In this document: in pieces, positions 16,815 to 27,582 of the stretch | Position numbering within the stretch: the stretch's first letter is position 1 | Layout: each line of letters opens with the position of its first letter | From: Rhodohalobacter sulfatireducens | GTDB taxonomy: Bacteria; Bacteroidota; Rhodothermia; Balneolales; Balneolaceae | Assembly (NCBI RefSeq): GCF_022012475.1 | Contig: NZ_JAKLWS010000001.1 | Coordinates: forward strand, 434,001 to 498,000 | Direction: 5' to 3' | DNA: 64,000 bases | The notes under the pieces: model-generated | What the model was told of the DNA's origin: nothing | Seen by the model: the letters and a program-made list of their open reading frames with translations, nothing else | The model's database searches: none | Translations under genes and position numbers: made by a program

Positions 16815-19271
16815 ATGGAGAAAAATATGAATCAGATATCGAAACCCTACATCATATGGTTTTCTGAAATTGGAATGGATGATGTCCCGATTGTTGGCGG
16901 AAAGAATGCTTCACTCGGTGAGATGACGAGGCACCTTACAAAAGAAGGAATTTCCGTACCTGACGGATTTGCCACAACGGCCGATGCCTACTGGGAATTT
17001 ATCCACTCTAATAAACTTGAGCCAGCAATTGAAAATGTAATTACAGCATATCAAAACGGGGAAGTAGAACTCAAAGAAGCGGGCCGTACATTACGGCAGA
17101 TGTTTCTTAAGAGTACCTTTCCCACTCCGTTGGCTGAAGGGATTCAGGAAGCATATAAAATTTTAAGTAAAAAATATCAGAACGGCACTCCAAAACTGTC
17201 GGAAGATTTTTCTGTTAACGTGGCAGTACGAAGTAGTGCCACGGCCGAAGATCTGCCCCATGCAAGTTTTGCAGGACAGCAGGAAACATACCTGAATGTA
17301 AACGGGCCCGACGACCTGATGAATGCCTGTAAAAATTGTTTTGCATCGCTATTTACCGATCGAGCAATTACCTATCGCGAGAAGATGGGATTTGACCATA
17401 TGAAAGTAGCCCTGTCGATAGGAGTGCAAAAAATGGTTCGGCCTGATGAAAGCTGTTCGGGGGTCATGTTCACTGTAGATACAGAAACCGGCTTTCCGAA
17501 AGCGATTGTGATTACAGGATCCTGGGGGCTTGGTGAAACAGTTGTGAAAGGAACGGTAAACCCTGATCAGTTTTACGTATTTAAACCACATTTGAACAAT
17601 TTGGACTACAAACCGATCATTGAGAAATCTCTGGGCTCAAAAGAGGTAAAAATGATCTATGCGAGTGAGAAAGGTAAAAATACAGCTGTAGTACCCACAG
17701 ATATTACTGAGAGGGATAAGTTTGTACTTAGTGACGATGAAATTCTAACACTTGCGCGTTGGGGACTTACCATTGAAAACCATTACCAAAAAGCGATGGA
17801 TATTGAATGGGTGAAAGAGGATGAAACCCAAAAACTCTACATTTTACAGGCCCGACCTGAGACGGTTCATTCAACATTAGAAAATGGGCTTTTTAAATCT
17901 TATAAACTGAAGCCGGGTAAACATAATATTCTTGTTAAAGGGGTGAGCATTGGCAGTAGTATTTCAACCGGAAAGGCGAAAGTTATACGCGATGCCACAG
18001 ATTTAAAAGGTATCGATGAAAATACGATTTTGGTAACCGAAATGACCGAACCGGATTGGGTTCCGGCTATGAAGCGTGCTTCGGGTATTGTAACGGATTT
18101 TGGAGGACGCACCTGCCATGCAGCTATTGTAAGCCGTGAGCTGAGTATTCCCGCTGTTGTGGGAACGGGGAATGCGACAAAAACCCTTAAAGACGGACAA
18201 GAGATCACTCTGTCAAGTGCAGAAGGGGATGCCGGCTATGTATATGAAGGTCAACTCGAATTCGATATTTATGAAACTGACCTTTCTGATCTGCCGGATC
18301 CAAAAACCAACGTGATGCTAAACCTGGCCACACCCGAATCTGCATTTAAGTGGTGGAAACTGCCTGTGAAAGGGATCGGGCTTGCGCGTATGGAGTTCAT
18401 CATCAGTAATCACATAAAAATTCACCCGATGGCATTGGTTCACCCCGACCGAATTGACAACGAGGAGGAGTTCAGGAAAATCAGGAAGCTAACGGCCGGT
18501 TACAGCGATTTGAAGCAATACTTTGTGGATCGGCTGGCAAGTGGTATATCAAAAATTGCAGCCTCCCAATATCCTAAACCGGTAATTGTACGTACAAGTG
18601 ATTTTAAAACCAATGAATATGCCGGTTTGATTGGCGGACAGCATTTCGAACCTCATGAAGAAAACCCGATGCTTGGATGGCGCGGTGCATCGAGATATTA
18701 CAGCGAGGGATATCGCGAGGGTTTTGAACTGGAGTGCAGGGCCCTGAAGAAAGTAAGAGAAGAGATTGGGTTGGACAATGTGATTGTGATGATACCATTC
18801 TGCAGAACACTGAATGAAGCGGAGAAAGTTCTAAACGTAATGGCGGACAACGAACTCAAACGGGGTGAAAAAGGCCTTCAAATTTATATGATGTGTGAAA
18901 TTCCTTCGAACTATATTCTGGCAAATCAGTTTGCAAAGTTGTTCGATGGATTTTCTATCGGATCAAACGATCTAACACAGTTAATCTTGGGAGTAGACCG
19001 GGATTCGAGTGAGATGGCTCACCTTTTCAGTGAAAATGATGAAGCTGTAAAAACAGCTATAAGAGAGGTGATTGAACGAGTTCATGAGGCAGATACCCCG
19101 GTTGGATTTTGCGGCCAGGCACCCAGTGACAATCCTGAATACGCTGCATTCCTGGTGAAATGCGGAATAGATTCTATCTCGGTTGTGCCGGACAGTGTAA
19201 TCGATGTGATACAAAAAGTGAAAGATGCAGAAACAAGTTCAAAAGAGGATTTGGAGTATCAAATAACATGA
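16815..19271 (+). CDS. ppsA: Phosphoenolpyruvate synthase (pyruvate, water dikinase)
   Basis: The enzyme converts pyruvate, ATP and water to PEP, AMP and phosphate, feeding gluconeogenesis. The 818-residue protein has the N-terminal ATP-binding domain (GGKNASLGEM near residue 27; VAVRSSATAEDLPHASFAGQQ), a central phosphohistidine domain with GGRTCHAAIVSREL, where His435 is the expected phospho-carrier, and a C-terminal PEP/pyruvate barrel. The barrel has SIGSNDLTQL and GFCGQAPSDNPEYAAFLVKCGI, including the catalytic Cys. An ATG at 16827, four codons in with GGAG correctly spaced, is an alternative start. Inside a stress island it may serve carbon salvage when glycolysis stops. Confidence 0.95.
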   Translation: MEKNMNQISKPYIIWFSEIGMDDVPIVGGKNASLGEMTRHLTKEGISVPDGFATTADAYWEFIHSNKLEPAIENVITAYQNGEVELKEAGRTLRQMFLKSTFPTPLAEGIQEAYKILSKKYQNGTPKLSEDFSVNVAVRSSATAEDLPHASFAGQQETYLNVNGPDDLMNACKNCFASLFTDRAITYREKMGFDHMKVALSIGVQKMVRPDESCSGVMFTVDTETGFPKAIVITGSWGLGETVVKGTVNPDQFYVFKPHLNNLDYKPIIEKSLGSKEVKMIYASEKGKNTAVVPTDITERDKFVLSDDEILTLARWGLTIENHYQKAMDIEWVKEDETQKLYILQARPETVHSTLENGLFKSYKLKPGKHNILVKGVSIGSSISTGKAKVIRDATDLKGIDENTILVTEMTEPDWVPAMKRASGIVTDFGGRTCHAAIVSRELSIPAVVGTGNATKTLKDGQEITLSSAEGDAGYVYEGQLEFDIYETDLSDLPDPKTNVMLNLATPESAFKWWKLPVKGIGLARMEFIISNHIKIHPMALVHPDRIDNEEEFRKIRKLTAGYSDLKQYFVDRLASGISKIAASQYPKPVIVRTSDFKTNEYAGLIGGQHFEPHEENPMLGWRGASRYYSEGYREGFELECRALKKVREEIGLDNVIVMIPFCRTLNEAEKVLNVMADNELKRGEKGLQIYMMCEIPSNYILANQFAKLFDGFSIGSNDLTQLILGVDRDSSEMAHLFSENDEAVKTAIREVIERVHEADTPVGFCGQAPSDNPEYAAFLVKCGIDSISVVPDSVIDVIQKVKDAETSSKEDLEYQIT

Positions 19272-19421
19272 GCAGATAAACCAGGTTTCTGGTTAGCAAT
19301 AGAAGTGATCTTGAAATGTCACGGGGTCACGACTAAACGAAAGCTTTAAGGATATGCGGACGTTTGAAGATTCTTAACCGGTAAACACTATAGATAAATC
19401 AGAAATAAAGGGAGAACAATT

Positions 19422-19883
19422 ATGAAAAAAGTAAAATTTAATTTCCTGTTAATCGTATTGATGTTTTTTGCCGTAAATGTGCAGGCTCAGCAACAGGGCC
19501 AGCAAATGCAGCAGCAGATGCAACAACAGCAGCATATGCAGGAGATGATGAATCGAATGAATCAGATGATGGAGCGCACCCAAAATATGACGATGGAGAT
19601 GAACCGAAGCATGCAACAGGCCCAAAACGAGCAGATGAGAAATCAGTTTCGGATGATGCATCAGTTTGGGGATCAGCTAGGACTGGCTCTCGGGAATATG
19701 AAAAACACACTGAATGAGTGTAACCAAATTCTCCAAAACCAGGAGATGATGCGCGATAGGAATATGCAGCAGGATATGAATCGAATGCAGCAACATCTAT
19801 CCGGTATGTCAGGTCAGATGGAGGAGGCTGTTCAATTGATGGAACGTATGACAACCCGGCTGCGGGAACGGCAGTCTCAATAG
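19422..19883 (+). CDS. Secreted Met/Gln-rich low-complexity protein
   Basis: No family recognised. The 153-residue protein has a Sec signal peptide (about residues 1-22, ending VQAQ) and a mature part of about 130 residues. That part contains 25 Met and 33 Gln by count, arranged as MQQQ, MNRM and MQQAQ-like runs that look like long amphipathic helices. One Cys is present. Met-rich periplasmic proteins can bind Cu(I), and helical Gln-rich ones can be Spy/CpxP-like chaperones; both are possible and neither is shown. A good GGGAG precedes the ATG. The outer-membrane-protein gene downstream has its own Met-rich loop, so the two may act together. Confidence 0.8.
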   Translation: MKKVKFNFLLIVLMFFAVNVQAQQQGQQMQQQMQQQQHMQEMMNRMNQMMERTQNMTMEMNRSMQQAQNEQMRNQFRMMHQFGDQLGLALGNMKNTLNECNQILQNQEMMRDRNMQQDMNRMQQHLSGMSGQMEEAVQLMERMTTRLRERQSQ

Positions 19884-19950
19884 AAAATTAACGTCTGAAT
19901 CTGGCTTACTGTTAGCTGAAGAATGATGGCAATTTATCAAGGAGGAAATA

Positions 19951-20823
19951 ATGAATACGATCTGGCGTTCGACGATATTTTTGACTGTATTGGCTGCCTT
20001 TATGATGGGCAGAAGTGAGGCTCAGTCCGTATCATGGTCGGGCAACGGGCAGTTTACTACGGGATCGTATTTTTTTGAGGAGAATACAAAAAGCTTCTAT
20101 CTCGTAAATGGCCTTCAGTATACAAATGGCAGGTTGTCTCTAGGTGCAAATCTTCCTCTTGTTGTTCAAAACTCGCCATGGATTTCATACACAGCAAGGG
20201 GAGCCGTTCCCACCGGCGGCACTCAACATGGATCTGTAGGCAGGGGTGCGGGCAACAGGCAGTCCGGAAATGCAGGAATGATGAGCGGGATGGGAAAACA
20301 CGGCAAAATTCAACTTACGGATACTACATCTTACAACCAGATGGGAGTTGGTGATCCATGGGCGAACGCCTCTTTTTCATTGCTTCAGCCCTGGAGCAGA
20401 ACATCCATCAGGATAACAACCGGTGTTAAGTTTCCGGTTGCAAGTCCGTCTAAGGGATTTGGAACCGGGGCATGGGATGCCGGAGCAGGCTTCTCGTTTT
20501 CTCAGCGGATTCGTGATTTCTTTCTTCTTGGTGATGTTTCTTATTGGAACTATGGAGACATGAATGAACTGGAATTAAACAATGTGGTTTCTTACGGTGC
20601 CGGAATAGGCCATAAATCCCCATATACTAACTGGATTGTGAACGGAAGTTTCCGTGGATCAACAGCCATCATCAATGATATTGATCCGCCTATGTCCATT
20701 AACCTGGGAGCGGCCTATACCTATCCCGATTCCAGGTCCTTTCACGTGCTGTTACTATTTGGGCTGACAGAATCGGCGCCCGACTTTTCAGCAGGTGTCG
20801 GCTGGAATTTAATTTTGTTTTAA
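19951..20823 (+). CDS. Outer-membrane beta-barrel protein of unknown function
   Basis: The 290-residue protein has a signal peptide (about residues 1-25, ending SEAQS) and alternating hydrophobic/aromatic strands typical of transporter-like outer-membrane barrels, ending in an aromatic C-terminal strand (WNLILF). Residues about 88-117 form a Gly/Met/His-rich insert (GMMSGMGKHGK) that probably lies in a loop. A strong AAGGAGG precedes the ATG. It follows the Met/Gln-rich secreted protein by 67 bases, so the two are probably co-transcribed. It loosely resembles the phenol-degradation MetA-type barrels, but no substrate can be given. Confidence 0.75.
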   Translation: MNTIWRSTIFLTVLAAFMMGRSEAQSVSWSGNGQFTTGSYFFEENTKSFYLVNGLQYTNGRLSLGANLPLVVQNSPWISYTARGAVPTGGTQHGSVGRGAGNRQSGNAGMMSGMGKHGKIQLTDTTSYNQMGVGDPWANASFSLLQPWSRTSIRITTGVKFPVASPSKGFGTGAWDAGAGFSFSQRIRDFFLLGDVSYWNYGDMNELELNNVVSYGAGIGHKSPYTNWIVNGSFRGSTAIINDIDPPMSINLGAAYTYPDSRSFHVLLLFGLTESAPDFSAGVGWNLILF

Positions 20824-20870
20824 AATCAACATAATGCATGTGGTAAATATCGTTTTACCGGGAGAGAAAA

Positions 20871-22505
20871 ATGAGTCATAAAAGGTTATTATTCAGAGAA
20901 CAGGCACGTGAAAAAGTACTTAGAGGAGCTACCCAACTATATGATTCTGTTCGGGTAACGTTGGGGCCAAAATCAAAATCAGTACTGATCGAAAAAAAAT
21001 GGGGACATCCTATCGTCTGTAACGACGGGGTAACCATTGCAAAAGAACTGACACTCAAAGATCCCGATGAAAATTTGGGTGTTCAGGTTTTAAAAGAGGC
21101 GGCTGAACGAACCGGGGAAGTGGTGGGCGACGGCACTTCTACATCAACCATTCTTGCTTACTCTCTCTATTCGGAAGGCCTTAGAAATGTGGCGGCACGA
21201 GCCAGTTCCATCGAATTGAAACGGGGAATTGAGATCGGGATGAAGACAGCCATCGAATCCCTTAAAAAACTATCCAAGCCGATTGTTGAAAAAATTGAGA
21301 TGGCACAGGTAGCTTCCATTTCAGCTCATAACATCGAAAATATCGGGAACCTGGTGGCCGATGCCGTGGAAAAAGTGGGGCCTGAAGGTGTGATAACAGT
21401 TGAGGAAGCAAAAGGAATGGAAACCACTCTTGAAGTTGTGGAGGGAATGCAGTTCGATAGGGGGTATCTTTCCGCCTATTTTATTACCGATCCGCAGAAA
21501 ATGGAAGCCATTTTAGATAATCCTGTGATCTTGCTGGTGGATCGAAAAATCAGTGTGCTAAAAGATCTTCTTAACTTTTTAGAAGAGGTGGCCAATCAAC
21601 AAAAATCGGTTGTCATCATTGCCGAAGATGTGGATGGCGAAGCACTGACCAGCCTTGTTGTGAATAAATTGCGCGGCGTTTTGAGTTGTGTAGCTGTAAA
21701 AGCTCCCGGTTTTGGCGATCGGAGAAAAGAGATGTTGAAAGATATCGCGATACTTGTAGGGGCTGATTTGGTCTCAGAAGAGAAAGGGATGAAGCTGACA
21801 GATGCTAGTTTTGATGTACTGGGAAATGCCGAGCGGGTGATTGTAGGAAAAGATACCACAACCATTATCGGCGGTCGTGGAGAACCGGATGCTATTAAAA
21901 ACCGGTGTGATGAGATTCGTCATCAGATGGAGGAAACCGCCTCCGATTACGACAAAGAAAAGCTGCAGGAACGCCTTGCAAGACTTTCCGGCGGAGTGGC
22001 CGTGATACGTGTTGGGGCACCTTCGGAAACTGAATTAAAAAGCTTAAAAGAGGCGTTTGATGATGCCATCAGCGCAACCAAAGCAGCCGTGGAAGAGGGA
22101 ATTGTTCCGGGAGCGGGTCTTGCACTCATCAAAACTATTTCTGCAGTAGAGAAAGAAGCGGCCAAATATGATGGTGATGTGCGAACCGGTATAATGACTT
22201 TACGCAGGGCCCTTGAAGCACCCTCACGTCAAATCGCTGAAAACTCGGGAATGGACCCTGGGGTGGTGGTCGAAAAGATGAGGGCCGGAAAAGGAAACAT
22301 GGGATTCGACGGATCCACCAATCAATATGTAAACTTGTTTGAACACGGAATTATCGACCCGACAAAAGTGGTACGGGTAGCACTGGAAAATGCCGTTTCC
22401 GTAGCGAGTGTTCTGCTGCTTACGGAAGCCACGATGACAGATATCGAAGAACCAGAAGCCGGTAAATCTCACACAAGTGATTATGGAGGGGATTTTGGGG
22501 AATAA
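20871..22505 (+). CDS. groEL: Secondary GroEL-type chaperonin (Cpn60) without a GroES partner
   Basis: The 544-residue group I chaperonin has the ATP-site signatures VTLGPKSKSVLIEKKWG, CNDGVTIAKEL and GDGTSTSTI (canonical GDGTTTAT, so Thr-to-Ser changed), and AAVEEGIVPGAG later on. The C-terminal tail is DYGGDFGE and lacks the Gly-Gly-Met repeats of housekeeping GroEL. No groES gene lies nearby; upstream is an outer-membrane protein and downstream an ion pump. It is therefore likely an accessory copy specialised for certain clients or for stress. The housekeeping groESL is expected elsewhere in the genome. Confidence 0.93.
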   Translation: MSHKRLLFREQAREKVLRGATQLYDSVRVTLGPKSKSVLIEKKWGHPIVCNDGVTIAKELTLKDPDENLGVQVLKEAAERTGEVVGDGTSTSTILAYSLYSEGLRNVAARASSIELKRGIEIGMKTAIESLKKLSKPIVEKIEMAQVASISAHNIENIGNLVADAVEKVGPEGVITVEEAKGMETTLEVVEGMQFDRGYLSAYFITDPQKMEAILDNPVILLVDRKISVLKDLLNFLEEVANQQKSVVIIAEDVDGEALTSLVVNKLRGVLSCVAVKAPGFGDRRKEMLKDIAILVGADLVSEEKGMKLTDASFDVLGNAERVIVGKDTTTIIGGRGEPDAIKNRCDEIRHQMEETASDYDKEKLQERLARLSGGVAVIRVGAPSETELKSLKEAFDDAISATKAAVEEGIVPGAGLALIKTISAVEKEAAKYDGDVRTGIMTLRRALEAPSRQIAENSGMDPGVVVEKMRAGKGNMGFDGSTNQYVNLFEHGIIDPTKVVRVALENAVSVASVLLLTEATMTDIEEPEAGKSHTSDYGGDFGE

Positions 22506-22530
22506 TCCCGTTCTGTTGGAGAATCAAAAA

Positions 22531-25251
22531 ATGGGAAATGAAACAACAGGTTCAGTTAACCATCAACCCTGGAGTATTTCTTTTGAAGAGGCTCTACAAA
22601 ACCTGGATTCAAATCAGCAGGGCGGATTAACGAGTCAAGAGGTTACCAAAAGGCTTTCAAAATTCGGTAAAAATAAACTAAGAGAGTATAAAAAGAAGTC
22701 CATTTTTGAAATCATTGCCGACCAGTTTAAAAGCCTGATCATCCTGCTTTTGGTGGTTGCGGCAGTCTCGTCTTTTCTCTTTGGGGAATACCTCGATGGA
22801 TGGGCCATTTTGGTTGTTGTGTTGATCAGTGCAATGATAGGATTCATAACGGAGCTTCGTGCTGTTCGGTCGATGGAAGCTCTATACAAATTGGGCCACG
22901 TACAGACAAGAGTCCTGCGTAATGGGAAGGTAAGTCTCGCAGATGCAGAGACACTTGTTCCCGGCGATATCGTACTGCTTGAGGGCGGAGATGTAGTTAC
23001 AGCCGATCTTCGCATTCTCGAAAGTTCAAGACTCCAGGCAGATGAATCCGTGCTGACGGGTGAAAGTCTCCCGGTGAGTAAGGAAATTGAGCCGCTCTCC
23101 TCCGAAACCGTCCTGGCCGAACGAAACAATATGCTCTACAAAGGAACGGCTATTACTCGCGGTTCAGGAAAAGCAGTAGTGGTGAGCACGGGAATGGAAA
23201 CGGAACTGGGAGCCATCTCCGAACTTGTACAGGGTGCCGATGACGAGAAAACTCCTCTTGAAGAGAGGCTCAATAAACTTGGGAACAAACTAATTTGGGT
23301 AACGCTTGGCATTGCATCCGTAATAACAATCACTGGGATCTACACAGGCCGGGAGATCATTTTTATGATTCAGACCGGGGTGGCACTGGCCGTTGCAACT
23401 ATTCCGGAAGGATTGCCGGTTGTAGCAACCATTGCACTAGCAAATGGGGTGAAAACGATGGCCGGGAAAAACGCCTTAATCACTCGTCTCTCCTCGGTTG
23501 AAACACTTGGGTCAACACAAGTCATTTTTACGGATAAAACGGGTACGCTTACCGAAAACAGGATGACTGCACAGAGTTACCTGCTGCCGTCAGGAGAAGT
23601 TTCAGTAAGTGGAAATCAGGACCAGGATAAAAAGGGATTGTCTGATAACCCAATCTTAAAGGATGTGCTGGAGACCGGTATTTTGTGCAACAATGCTACA
23701 CTTACAGATCTCGAAAATGTAAAAGGTTCCGGCGATCCGCTCGAAATTGCTCTATTGGCTGCAGCCGAGAATTTTGGGATCTCTGTTGAATCGGTTCGGA
23801 ATGAATACCCCGAAGAAAGAGAAGAGGCGTTTGATGCTGAAGCAAAAATGATGGCTACTTGGAATTCCATTGGCGAAGGTACATATCGGGTACATGTAAA
23901 AGGGGCACCGGATGCTGTTTTGCGATCATGCAACTCCGTGTATGCCAACGGTTCAACAAAACCGATGGCTGAAACCGAAAGAGAAGAATGGATCGAAAAG
24001 AATAATCAGTTAGCCGCTCAAGGGTTGAGGATGATTGCGTTTGCTCAAAAAGACGTGTCATCAACAGACGGGAATCCATACGAAACCCTGGCGTTTACCG
24101 GACTGGTAGGGCTGTTGGATCCGCCTCGATCGGATGTGAAGCAAGCCATAGAAAACTGCAAGAGGGCCGGTATTAATGTGGTGATGGTGACCGGTGACCA
24201 GGAGCATACAGCTCGATACATAGCCAATGAAATCGGAATTGAATCCGATCCGAATGCAAATGTGGTGCACGGCCGCGACCTGGCAAAAATGGATATCAAG
24301 AAACTCTCAAACGAGGGAAAAAGATCACTCTTGGAAACCACGGTTTTTGCCCGAATCAGCCCGGCGCAAAAGTTAAGCCTGATCGATCTGTTCCAGGCAA
24401 ATAACCGCACCGTGGCAATGACGGGTGATGGAGTGAATGATGCCCCCGCACTGAAATCGGCGGATATCGGAATTGCAATGGGCCGGCGTGGGTCACAGGT
24501 TGCCCGCGAAGCGGCAGACATGATATTAACGGATGATGCCTTCTCCTCCATCGTCACAGCCATTGAACAGGGTCGCATCATCTTCACCAATATTCGAAAA
24601 TTTGTTTATTATCTGATGAGTTGTAATGTGAGCGAGGTAACGGTCATTGCGCTTTCATTTGTGGTAGGTTCTCCACTTCCGATATTACCCCTCCAGATCT
24701 TGTTTTTGAATTTAGTGACGGATGTGTTTCCGGCTCTCGCTTTAGGGCTGGGCGAAGGAGAAAAACAGATCATGAGAGAGCCGCCCAGAAAACGGCAGGA
24801 ACCCATTCTAACGAACCAGCTTTGGTTTGGAATTGCCGGTTACGGAGCTTTGATTTCAATGGCCGTAATGGCAACGTTATTTGTTGGTATGAAGGTAATG
24901 AACCTCCCGGTGGCTGAAGCAGTAACACTCTCGTTTTTAACCTTGGCCTTTGCCCAGCTTTGGCATGTGTTTAATATGCGTGGAGATCGATCAAGCATTG
25001 TTGATAATACGATTATTAACAATCGTTTTGTTTGGGGAGCTATTGTTCTATCTGCCGGGTTAATTCTTGCAGCTGTCTATATTCCTTCACTTGCAAATGT
25101 ACTCTCGATTCATCCGCCTGCATTCAATGGCTGGGCTGTTGTTCTGATATTTAGCCTGGTTCCCATTGTAGCTGGAGAGTTAATTCGATTAGTTTTCAAC
25201 AATCACCATCAAGCAGGGATCACTCCCACCCTTAAACAATCAGAAGCCTGA
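22531..25251 (+). CDS. P-type Ca2+-transporting ATPase (P2A type)
   Basis: This is an ATP-driven cation pump of about 906 residues in the inner membrane. The phosphorylation motif DKTGTLTE (Asp335 counted from 22531), TGES loop (VLTGESLPVSKE) and hinge MTGDGVNDAPAL are intact. Transport-site motifs follow SERCA/PMR1: ATIPEGLP in M4, NVSEV in M5 and NLVTDVFPALALG in M6. The M8 position carries Gln rather than Glu, which points to a single Ca2+ (or Mn2+) site as in PMR1. The frame is open upstream to a GTG at 22477 inside groEL; ATG 22531 with GGAG at 22518-22521 was preferred. It directly precedes the N-ATPase operon. Confidence 0.92.
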   Translation: MGNETTGSVNHQPWSISFEEALQNLDSNQQGGLTSQEVTKRLSKFGKNKLREYKKKSIFEIIADQFKSLIILLLVVAAVSSFLFGEYLDGWAILVVVLISAMIGFITELRAVRSMEALYKLGHVQTRVLRNGKVSLADAETLVPGDIVLLEGGDVVTADLRILESSRLQADESVLTGESLPVSKEIEPLSSETVLAERNNMLYKGTAITRGSGKAVVVSTGMETELGAISELVQGADDEKTPLEERLNKLGNKLIWVTLGIASVITITGIYTGREIIFMIQTGVALAVATIPEGLPVVATIALANGVKTMAGKNALITRLSSVETLGSTQVIFTDKTGTLTENRMTAQSYLLPSGEVSVSGNQDQDKKGLSDNPILKDVLETGILCNNATLTDLENVKGSGDPLEIALLAAAENFGISVESVRNEYPEEREEAFDAEAKMMATWNSIGEGTYRVHVKGAPDAVLRSCNSVYANGSTKPMAETEREEWIEKNNQLAAQGLRMIAFAQKDVSSTDGNPYETLAFTGLVGLLDPPRSDVKQAIENCKRAGINVVMVTGDQEHTARYIANEIGIESDPNANVVHGRDLAKMDIKKLSNEGKRSLLETTVFARISPAQKLSLIDLFQANNRTVAMTGDGVNDAPALKSADIGIAMGRRGSQVAREAADMILTDDAFSSIVTAIEQGRIIFTNIRKFVYYLMSCNVSEVTVIALSFVVGSPLPILPLQILFLNLVTDVFPALALGLGEGEKQIMREPPRKRQEPILTNQLWFGIAGYGALISMAVMATLFVGMKVMNLPVAEAVTLSFLTLAFAQLWHVFNMRGDRSSIVDNTIINNRFVWGAIVLSAGLILAAVYIPSLANVLSIHPPAFNGWAVVLIFSLVPIVAGELIRLVFNNHHQAGITPTLKQSEA

Positions 25252-25422
25252 TTAAATAATCATAATTTTGTCAGGTATTTGCCTACAAAAAAAACATCCA
25301 CTTCACTACAAAAAAACAAGTTCTGGGTCATTAATAGTACTCTCTATTTTTGATGAACTTTAAGAATGAGAGGCAGAGAAAGAATCCCCCGGTAATCGAT
25401 TGGGTACCTACCGGATTTTTAA

Positions 25423-27260
<1,838 letters not shown>

Positions 27261-27272
27261 CGAAAGAGAGCT

Positions 27273-27578
27273 GTGATGTCGGAACAGGAAAACCAACAGA
27301 AATCGGAAGAATTTGCGGAAAAAATCCAGGAGAAGTCTACGAGAAAAATCAAGGCTCGAAATGAGAAGCATAAAGGCCTGTGGTATGGGTTGGGGATGTT
27401 CGGGTTGGTTGGATGGTCTGTCAGTATCCCAACTCTGCTTTTCCTGGTATTGGGTATATGGATCGACAGCATCTATAAGAGTCCCTATTCATGGACATTG
27501 ATGATGTTGGTCCTGGGCATTTTTATCGGATGCATGAATGCATGGTATTGGGTAAAGAACGAAAGTAAAAGCGGGTAG
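27273..27578 (+). CDS. atpQ: N-ATPase accessory protein AtpQ (AtpI-like)
   Basis: The 101-residue protein has a charged N-terminal helix (about 1-45) and two membrane segments (about 46-66 and 72-92). The AtpI-type signature LGIWIDSIYKSPYSWTLMMLVLGIFIGCMNAWYWV is clear. AtpI-like proteins help assemble the c-ring. The position after atpC matches N-ATPase operons. In those operons atpR normally comes next; here an antiporter gene intervenes. Confidence 0.85.
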   Translation: MMSEQENQQKSEEFAEKIQEKSTRKIKARNEKHKGLWYGLGMFGLVGWSVSIPTLLFLVLGIWIDSIYKSPYSWTLMMLVLGIFIGCMNAWYWVKNESKSG

Positions 27579-27582
27579 ATAA

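Noticed and set aside
19438-19854. Minus-strand 138-codon frame opposite the Met/Gln-rich gene
   Set aside because: It is the antisense of a low-complexity gene, which leaves open frames by composition; the plus-strand gene has a signal peptide and ribosome-binding site.
22635-23129. Minus-strand 164-codon frame inside the P-type ATPase gene
   Set aside because: Ser/Thr/Arg-rich antisense translation of a conserved coding region.
24045-24590. Minus-strand 181-codon frame inside the P-type ATPase gene
   Set aside because: It lies wholly opposite a well-supported conserved gene and has no recognisable product.
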